The notes beneath the pieces are model-generated. The model ran no database searches. It saw only the letters and a list, made by a program, of their open reading frames with translations, and was not told the origin of the DNA. DNA of 64,000 nt from the NCBI RefSeq assembly GCF_000759435.1, contig NZ_JRJG01000002.1, positions 1-64,000 of the forward strand, read 5' to 3'. Position 1 is the stretch's first letter; each line of letters begins with the position of its first letter. Below are positions 8,230 through 17,010 of the stretch, one piece after another. Both the position numbers and the translations under genes were made by a program. The DNA comes from Hoeflea sp. BAL378 (lineage in GTDB: Bacteria > Pseudomonadota > Alphaproteobacteria > Rhizobiales > Rhizobiaceae).

Positions 8230-8734
8230 TCAACTGCTCCCATAGAACCGCGTATTTCTGGTCATGAACCTGCGCACCGTCGCGGCCATAGCCGGCGATG
8301 GAGAGCACAAGCCGCGCATTGGCTGGATCGGCTGCGGCCGCCACGTCGAACCGCGACACCGCGCCCTGGTCGATCAGGGTTTGCAGGGCTGCGCGGGCAT
8401 AATCGGACGCCAGGATCTCCACATCTGCTGTCAGCACCCGCCGCCGGAGCAGCCACAGCTTCGAGCCCAGCGCAGACTCGTCCGCGTCCCTGTCGAAACT
8501 GTCGCCCGGCCAGCCCCGGTTCACGTCGCCGTCGCGCAGTTCGGTCGGCTCTGCGCGGGCATCCGTCATCAGGCAGATCAGGATCGCGGTCGCCAAAGCC
8601 TGCGTCGCACGCAGCCCGCCCGGGTTGACCGGATCGTCGATCGGCGTTGTCACCAGATCGCCGACGCGCCCATCCCAGGCAAGGTCCGGATCGAGTAGCG
8701 GCTCTGCCGCCGGCGCCAGCGGGATGATCTTCAT
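8204..8734 (-). CDS. Baseplate wedge protein, phage GP46 family
   Basis: The 176-residue product matches the GP46 family: an N-terminal DPDLAWDG, a conserved ALATAILICLMTDARA stretch, then NRGWPGDSF and SKLWLLRR. In Mu this protein sits in the baseplate between gp45 and gp47; in T4 the equivalent is gp25-like. The ATGA overlap with the gp45-like gene upstream and the 26-nt overlap with the J-like gene downstream point to one translated block. Confidence 0.88.
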   Translation of the reverse strand: MKIIPLAPAAEPLLDPDLAWDGRVGDLVTTPIDDPVNPGGLRATQALATAILICLMTDARAEPTELRDGDVNRGWPGDSFDRDADESALGSKLWLLRRRVLTADVEILASDYARAALQTLIDQGAVSRFDVAAAADPANARLVLSIAGYGRDGAQVHDQKYAVLWEQLNGISDPLA

Positions 8735-9210
8735 GGCACGAAGACTCCCTCGGCCAGGTTGCTGGTCTGCAGGTGCCCGGCGCTGTCGACACTGTTCTGA
8801 GCCGAGACCGGCCGCGCTGCCGCTGGTCCGCCCAACCGCACAGTCCCTTCAAGAATGATTTCCGGCGCGACGATGTGCACCTTCGACGAGTGCACGAACC
8901 GCATCTGCCTCTGCACCACCGAGACGATGTTGCCGGTGTGATCGTAGATCGCTGTTCCGCCCAAATCGACAGATGGCCGCATGCTCGGATTCTCGCCCCC
9001 GAACAGATAGGCAGAATCGCGGTTGCCCCGCGCCGACATGGCCACGCCGATCCCGCCCTTGACAGGGTGGCTGGCAAACCCGTGCGGTTCGATCCGGTGA
9101 ACCCGCTCGAAGCTGTCGCCGGCAAAGCCCTTGCCGTTGATGAATTGTTGCCCCTCGCGGTGCTCGACCGTGCCGTCCAGTTCGAACCGGGTCAGGTGAC
9201 CATCAAACAT
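8731..9210 (-). CDS. Baseplate assembly protein, Mu gp45/gpV-like spike
   Basis: The 159-residue product has a short N-terminal strand region, a GGIGVAMSARGNRDSAYLFGGEN segment and a C-terminal beta-repeat (KVHIVAPEIILEG). This is the organisation of Mu gp45 and P2 gpV, a trimeric membrane-piercing spike at the tip of the tail tube. Its position between the gp44-like hub and GP46 agrees. The C-terminus (VFVP) is short and shows no obvious iron-binding HxH. Confidence 0.8.
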   Translation of the reverse strand: MFDGHLTRFELDGTVEHREGQQFINGKGFAGDSFERVHRIEPHGFASHPVKGGIGVAMSARGNRDSAYLFGGENPSMRPSVDLGGTAIYDHTGNIVSVVQRQMRFVHSSKVHIVAPEIILEGTVRLGGPAAARPVSAQNSVDSAGHLQTSNLAEGVFVP

Positions 9211-9213
9211 GCT

Positions 9214-10266
9214 TCACCCTTCCCGGTATTCGGCGGACACGGCGCTTGGCGCGCCCCATGCCGCGTTGGAGCTGCCGCGCGGATTGTCGCCGCCAAGCGC
9301 CCGTGGATCCTTGAGACTGAGCCGCGCCACGGTGCCGTCCGAACCGTCCTGCGACAGCGTCACGGAAGCGATCACCATGTCCTGGTTGATGCCGAGCCAG
9401 TCGTCGTCGACCTCGACCAGCCAGTTGGCTTTCCACAGGTTCCCGCCCTCGTCCCGGAAGCCCGGAACAACGACCTGGCAGGCCACACCCTCGCCGCTCG
9501 CACGCCGGGATTCCCACTTCGCCCGCGTCTTCAGTCTCTCCGAGGTGGCCTCGCCCTCGAACGGCACGATTAGCGGACGGCGTCTCCGGCTGGTGCCCTT
9601 GGCCTCGCCTTCGGGCCGCAACGCCGATGCGTTCACGCCGATCGAAGCCTGCCCGCGCACCTTGACGCTGGAAAAGCTGGTGGCGCCGGAAAGGCTGCCG
9701 CTGGCGCTTTCGATATTGAGCCCACGCTTGAGCGCGCCAGCGTGGCGGCCTTCCGGCTTGTCGGCCAGCACCAGCTTGCCTTCGGGATTGTCATGGATCA
9801 GCACCCCTTGCGCCCTGGCATCCGTTTCAAGCGTATCGAACAGCGTCTCGCCTGGGCGCACCTTGTGCACCGACTTCTTGATCGTCCTGGCCTTGACCTC
9901 GACCCCAACCCCGAGAACATCGAATTCCTTAGCGATGTCGCCTAGATCGGCATCGCGCTTGAGGCCGGTCGGGTGATCGATGGAGCACTCGGTGGCGTCG
10001 CAGGTCCGCGACACGAAGCTCACCGAATAGCTGCGGGCGTCCGTGTCGTGAGCGCCGCGCACGTCGCGCACATATCCTGTCCCCCAAACCTCCCCCGAGA
10101 CCGTGATGGTGGCCTCGTCATCGGGCGCACAGGGGATGCCGGCGCCCGTCCAGGCCACGTCGAACAGAGCCGTCCGGACCGCCTCTTCCGCCGATTGCTC
10201 GAGCGTTGCTGACTTGTGCGGGAGAGTCCGGCCATTGACCGAAAACACGATTACTTCGAGCGTCAC
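9214..10266 (-). CDS. Baseplate hub protein, Mu gpP (gp44)-like
   Basis: The 350-residue product starts at a GTG that overlaps the stop of the preceding gene (GTGA). It contains a KVRPGETLFDTLETDARAQG segment resembling the hub domain shared by gp44/gp27-type proteins. Known role: a trimeric hub that joins the tail tube to the baseplate and spike. Order gpN, gpP, gp45, gp46, gp47, gp48 is the same as in Mu. Confidence 0.82.
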   Translation of the reverse strand: MTLEVIVFSVNGRTLPHKSATLEQSAEEAVRTALFDVAWTGAGIPCAPDDEATITVSGEVWGTGYVRDVRGAHDTDARSYSVSFVSRTCDATECSIDHPTGLKRDADLGDIAKEFDVLGVGVEVKARTIKKSVHKVRPGETLFDTLETDARAQGVLIHDNPEGKLVLADKPEGRHAGALKRGLNIESASGSLSGATSFSSVKVRGQASIGVNASALRPEGEAKGTSRRRRPLIVPFEGEATSERLKTRAKWESRRASGEGVACQVVVPGFRDEGGNLWKANWLVEVDDDWLGINQDMVIASVTLSQDGSDGTVARLSLKDPRALGGDNPRGSSNAAWGAPSAVSAEYREG

Positions 10267-10853
10267 GGCGCCACCGCTTCAAACGCCACCGGCATCACCA
10301 GCGCCGTGGCGATGCGGTTGCGGTCGACCAGTTCCCCGGCCCGGCCGGCGTCGGCATACAGGTCATAGGCAAGCAGGGTCGAAGGCAGGGACAACCCGGT
10401 CTCTACCAGCACCGCCGGCGCCCGCTCCGCTGCCGTCCGCGAAAGATGAAGCGCCGCGATGCCGGCAAGCGAGACAAGCCACTCGATGGCTTCCGGTCCA
10501 TAAACCCCGGCTTGCTGATAGGTCGTCTCGGCCCTGGCGTTGATGGCGCTGCGCGCCGCCTGCGCATCCTGTCGCGAGGCATAGCTCGCCCGGCTCACGG
10601 CGAAGCAGGCCGCAACCAGGTCAGCCATGCGCCACAGGCCGCTCGCCTCCTGCACGCGGTCGAGCGCCGGCACGACCGCCCCCGCATCATCAGCCGCCTC
10701 GCCGATCAGCCGCGCCATTTCCAAAAGAGACACCAACCCGCTCGCGCCGCCCGCCTGCGCTGCCACCGCAAGCGCATCGAGGGCCGTCAGGTCATCGGTG
10801 TCGAGAATGAGTTCGCGCGCCAAGCCGCCGAGAATAATCACGATTCGGTCCAT
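10263..10853 (-). CDS. Tail protein, probable C-terminal half of a split Mu gpN
   Basis: The 196-residue product is mostly alpha-helical with a repeated Ala/Asp/Glu-rich pattern and no clear motif. It lies directly after the gene for the gpN N-terminal domain and before gpP, exactly where the helical C-terminal part of Mu gp43 (gpN) is encoded in a single gene. I infer it is the second half of that protein. It could also be an unrelated tail protein. Confidence 0.55.
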   Translation of the reverse strand: MDRIVIILGGLARELILDTDDLTALDALAVAAQAGGASGLVSLLEMARLIGEAADDAGAVVPALDRVQEASGLWRMADLVAACFAVSRASYASRQDAQAARSAINARAETTYQQAGVYGPEAIEWLVSLAGIAALHLSRTAAERAPAVLVETGLSLPSTLLAYDLYADAGRAGELVDRNRIATALVMPVAFEAVAP

Positions 10854-10865
10854 GCTAGTCTCCTC

Positions 10866-11333
10866 TCAGACGCCGGCCGCGATCAGCGCCGCCACCGTGG
10901 CGACGCCAGCGCTGAAGGCGGTGCGCAACTGGCCAAGCCCGCTTGCGGCGAATGAGGCGCGCCCCCCCGACCGGATGAACTCCAGCCGGTAGGCGACGAA
11001 GCCGTTCTGGTCCTTGCTGCGCGTGCGCGCGCAGGCGATGCAGTGCACGGCCTCGCCTGCGTCCATCGGCAGGATCAGCAAGGATGCGCCTGGCACGCCA
11101 CAGGCGCGCTCGAGCGCCAGCCCCGCGAAGTCGGCGGCATCGCCGGCCACATAAGCGTCAACAAAGATGCTCTTGGACCGCGCGCCCATGTCTTCGGTGA
11201 GGATGGTCTCGCCGCCCGAGATCTCGTGAACCACGACCCGGCGGCCAACCTCGGGAGATTCCGACTCCACCCAGAACGGCACGCCCCGGAAGGATGCCCG
11301 GCGCAATGTCTTTGCCCAGTCACGCATTGCCAT
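10866..11333 (-). CDS. gpN-type protein, DNA circularisation N-terminal domain
   Basis: The 155-residue product carries the family pattern: WAKTLRRASFRGVPFWVE, GRRVVVHE, then ILTEDMGARS and a hydrophobic VPGASLLILP region. In Mu this is the N-terminal part of gpN, historically called a circularisation protein, now placed in the baseplate/tail tip. The protein ends where the family domain ends, so the helical rest of gpN is supplied by the next gene. It lies 2 bp after the tape-measure gene. Confidence 0.82.
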   Translation of the reverse strand: MAMRDWAKTLRRASFRGVPFWVESESPEVGRRVVVHEISGGETILTEDMGARSKSIFVDAYVAGDAADFAGLALERACGVPGASLLILPMDAGEAVHCIACARTRSKDQNGFVAYRLEFIRSGGRASFAASGLGQLRTAFSAGVATVAALIAAGV

Positions 11334-11335
11334 GT

Positions 11336-13297
11336 CTATTGCGCCCCGACCCGTCCGGCGGACGGCATTGTCCGCCCGCGATTTCCGGAAACCGCCGGCG
11401 CTTGCGCGCCGCCAGAGGGTATCGCGCTTGTGGCCGCCCGGATCCTCGCTGCAGCAGCCTCACCGAAGGCCGCTCCGGCCTGGGCGGCTGTGGCATTGAT
11501 CTTCGCTGCCGCCGCATCTCCGAAGCCGTTGCCGGCTTCAGGCGCGGCCCTCGCGATGGCATCGGCCGCATCATCACCGCCTTTGGCCAGATCTGAACCG
11601 GACTCCGCGCCGGCCTGCTCAAGTCGGGAAAGCAAGCCCTGCAATTCGTTCACGCTCTGCTCCGGACGCGCGGACACTCCATCAGACGACTGGGCAACCA
11701 CAGGCGGAGCGCCGCGCAGCAGGCTGATCCCCTCGCGCCGCATATCGGTGTCGAGCGCCATACGCTCCGCGTCTCTGCGCTCGATTGCGATATCCACCGG
11801 GTCAGGCCTTGTCATCGGCAGGGGCACGGCTGCCCCGGTCTGCATTGATCCAGCCGCAGCGTACGTGACCCCGTCGCGCGTCGTCACCAACGGACCCGCC
11901 GCCGGCATCGACCGATCAGGAGCAGGCCCGTTGAGAACCGCCGTTCCCAACGCAGCATCACGCATCTCGCCATAGACCGAATAGGCGCCGATTATCTTGC
12001 GATCTTCCTCGCTCCGGTAACCGCCCCGCCAGGCCATCGAATCCTTTTCAGCGTCCGATGAAGTCACTCCCCACCCCGTGCGGGCCCACCATCCTTTGGC
12101 GGCGCCGTTCTGTTCAAGAGCCGAATTGATGGCAGCCGCGCGATCAAGGCCTCCAGACACATAGTCCATGGCCCCGGCAACCGGGGGAGCGATGGTTTCG
12201 CCAAGGCTGATCTTCAGCTTCTCCCAGGAATTGGCCATTCTGTCGATCGACGCCTGCTTGTCCTCGAGCACCCGCCGGAGATCGGCGTCGACCGTTCCAG
12301 CGGCGCTGCCGAGTTCTTTCAACAGTTCGGTAAACTCGCCCGTATTGTTCATCAGCGCGCGCATGCCGATCTGCATCTGCTTGTCCGTGAACAGCAAGGG
12401 CAGTTTCGACATATCGCCGTTGATGGCTTCCTTCGAGAGGCGGATAAAGGCCTCCAGCGTGTCCTCACCTGCTGCCTTCGCCCTTTCCATTTCCTCTCGG
12501 ATATCGATGCCGAACTGCTTGGCGAAGTTGTTCGAAACCGTCACCGAATTCATCTTTGAGATCACATCCATGAAGGATGTCGCGGCCTCGCCCGACGTGC
12601 CTGTCTCCATGCGAACGGTCTGCAGCGCCGCTGTCAGACGCTTGAGACCTTCCTCACCTTCGTAGCCGAGCGCGGCAAAGGCTGGCGCCAGCGACGGCAG
12701 TTCCGCCGCCATGTCGCGAAGCTCGAACTTCCCAGCCTTGCCGCCCATGGCCAGGATGTCGAATGCCTCTTGCATCCGGTCGCCGGCAATATTGAATGAT
12801 CCGGCTACCGCGTCCGCCGTCGTCGCCATCTGTCCAAAATCGGAGCCAGAGGCCTGGGCTGTCGCCGAAACCGAACGGATGAGCGCCATCGCTTCGCCGA
12901 GAGACTTGCCGGACGCAATCAGCGAATCCAGTCCGCCGACGATATTGTCCACGGGCGTGGCCGTGGCTTGAGCGATCTGATCAAGCTCGATGCGCACCTT
13001 TGCCATCTGTTCGCGGCTGGCATCGGCATTGATGCCGATTCTGGTCAGCGTCCTCTCCACCCGCGCGAAGTCCGTGACAGCGCGCTGGGCACCATAGGCA
13101 AGCGCGGCCGGCGCTGCATACCGCATCAGCGCGGCTGTGGCGGCATTCGAACTCCGGGCCACCAGGGCCTGCGTCTTGTTGAACGCGCTGGCCTTGTTGT
13201 TGACGTCCGCGAGCTTGGACCCCAACTGCCCGAAAGCCGCCATTGGGCCGAGCTTCGCCGACAGCCGGATGATGGCTTCGATAACTCGGTTGCTCAT
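11336..13297 (-). CDS. Tail tape measure protein
   Basis: The 653-residue product has a classic tape-measure beginning: a helical N-terminus, then segments typical of the TP901/Mu families (VTDFARVERTLTRIGINAD, EMATALIR-type repeats, GYEGEEGLKRLTAALQTV). The C-terminal 150 residues are very Ala-rich. It sets tail length and is extruded from the tube during DNA ejection. It is directly downstream of the frameshifted chaperone pair, as in nearly all long-tailed phages. At 653 residues it predicts a fairly short tail of roughly 100 nm if the usual length per residue applies. Confidence 0.9.
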   Translation of the reverse strand: MSNRVIEAIIRLSAKLGPMAAFGQLGSKLADVNNKASAFNKTQALVARSSNAATAALMRYAAPAALAYGAQRAVTDFARVERTLTRIGINADASREQMAKVRIELDQIAQATATPVDNIVGGLDSLIASGKSLGEAMALIRSVSATAQASGSDFGQMATTADAVAGSFNIAGDRMQEAFDILAMGGKAGKFELRDMAAELPSLAPAFAALGYEGEEGLKRLTAALQTVRMETGTSGEAATSFMDVISKMNSVTVSNNFAKQFGIDIREEMERAKAAGEDTLEAFIRLSKEAINGDMSKLPLLFTDKQMQIGMRALMNNTGEFTELLKELGSAAGTVDADLRRVLEDKQASIDRMANSWEKLKISLGETIAPPVAGAMDYVSGGLDRAAAINSALEQNGAAKGWWARTGWGVTSSDAEKDSMAWRGGYRSEEDRKIIGAYSVYGEMRDAALGTAVLNGPAPDRSMPAAGPLVTTRDGVTYAAAGSMQTGAAVPLPMTRPDPVDIAIERRDAERMALDTDMRREGISLLRGAPPVVAQSSDGVSARPEQSVNELQGLLSRLEQAGAESGSDLAKGGDDAADAIARAAPEAGNGFGDAAAAKINATAAQAGAAFGEAAAARIRAATSAIPSGGAQAPAVSGNRGRTMPSAGRVGAQ

Positions 13298-13733
13298 CGT
13301 TTCTTTCCGGCTTCAAGACCGCGCACGGCCCAGGACAGACATTGTGATGGCGTCATCGCCATCACGCTCTCGAACGAAAACCCGAACCTAAAGATCAGGA
13401 GGTCCGCGGCTTGCCGGGCAGCTTCGCCCGCGCCTGTGTAAAAAAATCGCTGATCGCCTCTTTCACGGCGATCGCGTCGGCGAGAGTGAGTTCGCCGAGG
13501 TCGCCGGCGTCGGGCAGCCCGTCGCCGCGCTTGAGCAGACGATCCCGGTACTTCCATATCCGGTCGTCGTGATGGAGCAACATCGTCCCGCCGTTGGGCG
13601 CGGGCTGATATTCGGCGATCTCTCCGATCTCTTCGAAATCCACCATCTTCGGCTCGCGGAAGGTGAGGCTGCTGAAACTCCGCCCGTGCGCCTCATACCC
13701 CTGCGACAACCGGACCGTCTTTTCGCCGGCCAT
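13294..13733 (-). CDS. Tail assembly chaperone, -1 frameshift fusion product
   Basis: Reading starts at 13733, follows the short chaperone frame for 98 codons, slips back one base on a run of seven T (13446-13440 on the minus strand) and continues for 48 codons to the stop at 13294. The total is 146 residues. The extension begins YTGAGEAARQ and ends AVRGLEAGKKR, overlapping the tape-measure start. Known precedent: lambda G/GT, P2 E/E' and Mu gp41/42, where the long form binds the tape measure. The slip is inferred from sequence. Confidence 0.75.
13395..13733 (-). CDS. Tail assembly chaperone, short form (gpE/gp41-like)
   Basis: The 112-residue product is a conserved tail assembly protein of Mu/P2 type, with an N-terminal strand region (VRLSQGYEAHGRSFSSLTFREP) and a helical C-terminus ending in SDFFTQARAKLPGK. 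It lies between the tail tube and tape-measure genes. It would coat the tape measure while the tube polymerises, in excess over the frameshifted long form. Confidence 0.85.
   Translation of the reverse strand: MAGEKTVRLSQGYEAHGRSFSSLTFREPKMVDFEEIGEIAEYQPAPNGGTMLLHHDDRIWKYRDRLLKRGDGLPDAGDLGELTLADAIAVKEAISDFFTQARAKLPGKPRTS
13440..13446 (-). promoter_or_regulatory. Slippery heptamer for programmed -1 frameshift
   Basis: On the minus strand GAT TTT TTT ACA contains the X XXY YYZ-type heptamer T TTT TTT in the zero frame (codons 96-98). Slipping by one base leads straight into an open frame of 48 codons. Seven consecutive T are rare in this GC-rich region. Confidence 0.75.
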
Positions 13734-13734
13734 C

Positions 13735-14106
13735 TCAGCCCTTCCTCACATAGGCTTCCGCGGCGCCCGACACGCCGGTGACCTCGCCGTTCATCCGGTT
13801 GCTGGACGGTTCGCCGACAAAAAAGGAGCGCGTGTAGTAGTGCGACACGCCCGTGTCGTCCTCGATGAAGGTCGCGTCGAAGCGATCGGCCTTCATCAGC
13901 GCCTCGAGATCATCGCCGCGATCGGCGAAGGAGATTTCAAAGGCGTATGGGGTGAGCGTCTCGACACGGTCGGTCGACCGGTCCTGGTTCACGATCGCCT
14001 CGATCGACCGGCCTGCGGTCTTGAGGTTGATGGTGCCGCGCAGCGAGAACGTCGCTCCGCTCGACAGACGGAAGCGGATCAGCCCGCCATAATCTTTGCC
14101 AGCCAT
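13735..14106 (-). CDS. Tail tube protein (Mu gpM-like)
   Basis: The 123-residue product matches the Mu gp40-type tube family in length and pattern: GGLIRFRLSSGATFSLRG near the N-terminus, then VETLTPYAFEISFADR and a C-terminal NGEVTGVSGAAEAYVR. It forms hexameric rings inside the sheath. It follows the sheath gene, separated by a hairpin-bearing 77-bp gap, and ends 1 bp before the chaperone start. Confidence 0.85.
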   Translation of the reverse strand: MAGKDYGGLIRFRLSSGATFSLRGTINLKTAGRSIEAIVNQDRSTDRVETLTPYAFEISFADRGDDLEALMKADRFDATFIEDDTGVSHYYTRSFFVGEPSSNRMNGEVTGVSGAAEAYVRKG

Positions 14107-14139
14107 GGGAAAGGTCCTTTTTTGGATGAGGATTCATGC

Positions 14140-14163
14140 GCGGCGCACGGAACTGTGCGCCGC
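14140..14163. other. Perfect hairpin between sheath and tube genes
   Basis: GCGGCGCAC at 14140-14148 and GTGCGCCGC at 14155-14163 form a nine-base stem with a six-base loop. No T-run follows on the minus strand, so it is probably an RNA stability or processing element that lets the tube protein be made in larger amounts, rather than a terminator. Confidence 0.5.
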
Positions 14164-14183
14164 CTGTGACCAGAGAGCCCGCC

Positions 14184-15665
14184 TCAGCGGAACTGCGAGT
14201 AGACCCGCGCCAGACCGGAGAAGATGTCGAGCGGGTTGGTGAAATCCATCGGGACCACGGCATCGACACGGTTGGGATTGTCGAGATTGCGCGTCACGAC
14301 CAGGTCACGCAACGCGGTCGCCGAGTTCTCGAGCACCCCGCGCAGCTCAAGCCCGACATAGGCGTGATAGCAGGTGGCCTCGATGTCCTTCGGCGTCGAG
14401 ACGGTGATCACGTTGCCCGGGTTGTCGTCGGCGATCACCTTGTTGGAATGCTCGAACGCCAGTTGCGCCAGGATGTAGCGCAGCGAATACATCAGCGCAT
14501 GCGGCTTCTGGATGTCGCGGAAGGTCGTGTCCGGAACGCCCGCGGTGGTGCGCGCATGGGTGACGATCTTGTCCACCGCCACCCGGCCATTGCCGTTGAC
14601 GCTCCACGACGACATCCCCGCCGCGAGAAAGGCATTGCGCGTGGCCAGGTCCGGCCAGTAGGCAGCCGCGCCGGGCGCGGAAATCCCTTCCACCACGAGC
14701 CCGGTCTGGTTGCGGTTGACATCGCCGGTCGAGCCACCGGCGAGCCATGGGGCCACGCGGCCGATCATCGCCGCGACCCACAGGTAGCCGGGCTCGGCGT
14801 GGAGGCCCGAAGTGAAGGTCGGCACGGCGCAGAGCTTCCAGGTGTCCTTGCCCTCGCCATAGGAGATCAGGTTCGCCTGGCTGTCGCGCTTCGGATAATA
14901 GGCGATGCCGAACTTCTGGTTGGCATAGCTCCACCGCCCGGAGACCTCCGAAAGCAGAGCGTCGTACCGCCCCACATTGGTGGCGTCGCCGAAGGCCGAG
15001 ATCAGGAACGACCAGTCGTCCTCCTCGATCGCCGCGTTGGCGCTCGACGTGTCGGGCGTACCGGCGCCCGCCGTGGCCTCTTCGATGGTGAGCACGCCGG
15101 TCAGGGCATTCGCCCCGTCGAGCACCGGCACGGTCACGCCGATCTCGGCCGCATAGGCGCCGGCATGGCGGGCCGTGATGGTCACCACATTCGTCGAGAC
15201 GGACGAAGTGTAGGGCAGTGCGTGTCCGGTCTGCGGATTGTCATAGGCATTGATCGCGGCATTGATCGCCGCCGCCACCGTCGCGGCGTTGTCGCCGGCG
15301 GCAATGGAGATGGAGACGAGTTCCCCCATGATGCTGATCACGCCGGTGCCGCCGCCCGCGGGCGGGCTGCCCACGGTGAGCGTGCGGATCTCGGCCGTGC
15401 CGGAAGCCGCGATAGAGACGATGAACAGCGGATGCGTCGGCGCGTTCTTGCGGAAAACGGTCACCATCTGCTCGAGCATCGAGCCCTTGCCGGCAAGCGC
15501 CCGGGCCTGGCTGCGGGTTGCGCAGGACGTCTTGACGTTGTCTGACATCGATCCGGCATCGGTCTTGTGGCCATAGATGACCACCGGCGCCAGATCTTCG
15601 AACTGGCCGCCGCTCTCGACCGAAAATGCGAACAGCGGCGCAACGAGGTTTGCGGGTACGCTCAT
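14184..15665 (-). CDS. Contractile tail sheath protein (Mu gpL-like)
   Basis: The 493-residue product matches the Mu-type sheath: an N-terminal VPANLVAPLFAFSVES, a GS(S)P-rich insertion domain (about 95-200), the central SFLISAFGDATNVGRYDALLSE region and a conserved C-terminal domain with RDLVVTRNLDNPNRVDA. It polymerises around the tube and contracts on infection. Its presence defines the phage as a myovirus. Confidence 0.92.
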   Translation of the reverse strand: MSVPANLVAPLFAFSVESGGQFEDLAPVVIYGHKTDAGSMSDNVKTSCATRSQARALAGKGSMLEQMVTVFRKNAPTHPLFIVSIAASGTAEIRTLTVGSPPAGGGTGVISIMGELVSISIAAGDNAATVAAAINAAINAYDNPQTGHALPYTSSVSTNVVTITARHAGAYAAEIGVTVPVLDGANALTGVLTIEEATAGAGTPDTSSANAAIEEDDWSFLISAFGDATNVGRYDALLSEVSGRWSYANQKFGIAYYPKRDSQANLISYGEGKDTWKLCAVPTFTSGLHAEPGYLWVAAMIGRVAPWLAGGSTGDVNRNQTGLVVEGISAPGAAAYWPDLATRNAFLAAGMSSWSVNGNGRVAVDKIVTHARTTAGVPDTTFRDIQKPHALMYSLRYILAQLAFEHSNKVIADDNPGNVITVSTPKDIEATCYHAYVGLELRGVLENSATALRDLVVTRNLDNPNRVDAVVPMDFTNPLDIFSGLARVYSQFR

Positions 15666-15886
15666 GTGCGTTTCTCCTTCTTGGATGCGGCAGGGTGCGC
15701 CGGTTTATCGGGGTGGGTTTCAGGTTCGGACGGTGTCGGCTGCACGGCCGGCTCCAGGGCGCCCTCCGCGATCAGCCGCGCGTAATAGCGGTTGGCCGGG
15801 TCGATCATCTTGCCGTTGAGCGGGAATGCTTCGCCTTCCGGGGTGCGCAGTTGCGGCGCGCCATCGGCGGGTTTGTGGAACTGCAT
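15662..15886 (-). CDS. DUF2635 protein (Mu gp38-like)
   Basis: The 74-residue product starts MQFHKPADG, followed by RTPEGEAFPLNG and NRYYARLIAEGAL, the DUF2635 pattern. The ATG at 15886 has GGAG eight bases upstream; a GTG three codons earlier overlaps the previous stop and is an alternative. Family members lie just before the sheath gene in Mu-like phages. Role unknown. Confidence 0.75.
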   Translation of the reverse strand: MQFHKPADGAPQLRTPEGEAFPLNGKMIDPANRYYARLIAEGALEPAVQPTPSEPETHPDKPAHPAASKKEKRT

Positions 15887-15891
15887 TGGGG

Positions 15892-16611
15892 TCACTCCAG
15901 TGTTGTGCCGGCTATGGGCCCGGCGCCGGGATCAAGCGATATTTCCTCGAGATCAGAGCGGGTCTCACCCGCCAGATGCGCGGCGAGAACCGAGAGCTTT
16001 GCCTTGGCGTAGGATCCGGATGGCAGGCTGTCGTAAAGCACCTTGATCCGCCCGGTGAGACCGGCCGCATCGCTCAGTTCATCGTCGGCGATCGTCAGGG
16101 TCATGCGCATGAATTCGCGCTGGAGGCGCAGGCCGATCTCCGGAACGACATGGCTCTGCTGTTCGATCTTGTCGCAATGCGTCACCACCCTGCGGAACAG
16201 ATAGCCACGCTCGGAATAGAGCAGCTCCTTGCGAACCTGCGCCATCAGCGCGGCAAGCACGAGACGGGCTTCCGGGTCGCTGCCTGCCACGGCGTCGACA
16301 TAGGCGCCGCCTTCTGCATCACCGGGCACCACTACGGCCAGTTCCCCGACAATCTCCAGTGTGGTCTGGCACTGATTGTCTTGGGCGTCTGCTGCTCCGC
16401 CACGGCTGTCAACCGTCGAATCCTCGGTGTAGAGAGCCAGCACCGGCGTGTAAGGCATATCGCCGGCCGCAACATCGTCGAGATCCGAAACGGTTGCCTG
16501 CCGGCTGTCGAAGACCATGGGCCCCGCGAGCGTCGGAAAGAGCGTGGTTGCCCCGCTCGGCCGAAGCACCTCCATCGCCGCAAGTCTTACCGCTTCGGCT
16601 GTCAGGGTCAT
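15892..16611 (-). CDS. Head-tail connection region protein
   Basis: The 239-residue product starts MTLTAEAVRL. The middle includes TPVLALYTEDST and a CQTTLEIVGELAVVV segment; the rest is helical. By position, between the capsid/connector genes and the DUF2635/sheath genes, it corresponds to the Mu gp37-type tail terminator or completion protein, but I do not see a decisive motif. The frame extends upstream to 16731 over the preceding gene, and that part is not used. Confidence 0.65.
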   Translation of the reverse strand: MTLTAEAVRLAAMEVLRPSGATTLFPTLAGPMVFDSRQATVSDLDDVAAGDMPYTPVLALYTEDSTVDSRGGAADAQDNQCQTTLEIVGELAVVVPGDAEGGAYVDAVAGSDPEARLVLAALMAQVRKELLYSERGYLFRRVVTHCDKIEQQSHVVPEIGLRLQREFMRMTLTIADDELSDAAGLTGRIKVLYDSLPSGSYAKAKLSVLAAHLAGETRSDLEEISLDPGAGPIAGTTLE

Positions 16612-17000
16612 GGCTTTGCCTTGTTGACGTAGAACACGCGCCGGGACGATCCGTCGCGATGAATGTCGGCAACATCGTAGGTCACGCTGTCGGCAACCAA
16701 ATGGTCGCCGCGCCTTGGCGCCCACGGCCACGTGCCGTCGTCATGAGCAGTGATCACCGCATCGAATGCCACATTGGCCTGGGCAGTCATGCCCGTTTGC
16801 GTGAATTGCTCGTTGCGAAGCGGCGGCGGATTGAATTCGAGCGAGCCCATGAACTCAAACCCTGCCCGCTCCGGGTCCGCTTCCCGCCGGTGATTGACGG
16901 TGGCCCCGTTCCTGCGCGGAACGGCCTGCACGTCCACAGTGTCGAAGAGCGCCGCCGCGTCGGTCTCGAGGCGGCGCTCCATGTCTGTCCAGGCGTTCAT
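16608..17000 (-). CDS. Small head-tail connector protein
   Basis: The 130-residue product has a helical start (MERRLETDAAALFDTV), then a beta-rich part (HRREADPERAGFEFMGSLEF, VTYDVADIHRDG). Length and place just after the capsid gene fit a lambda FII- or HK97 gp10-type connector or stopper. The start of the next gene overlaps its stop (ATGA). Family not certain. Confidence 0.65.
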   Translation of the reverse strand: MNAWTDMERRLETDAAALFDTVDVQAVPRRNGATVNHRREADPERAGFEFMGSLEFNPPPLRNEQFTQTGMTAQANVAFDAVITAHDDGTWPWAPRRGDHLVADSVTYDVADIHRDGSSRRVFYVNKAKP

Positions 17001-17010
17001 TGTCCTGGCG

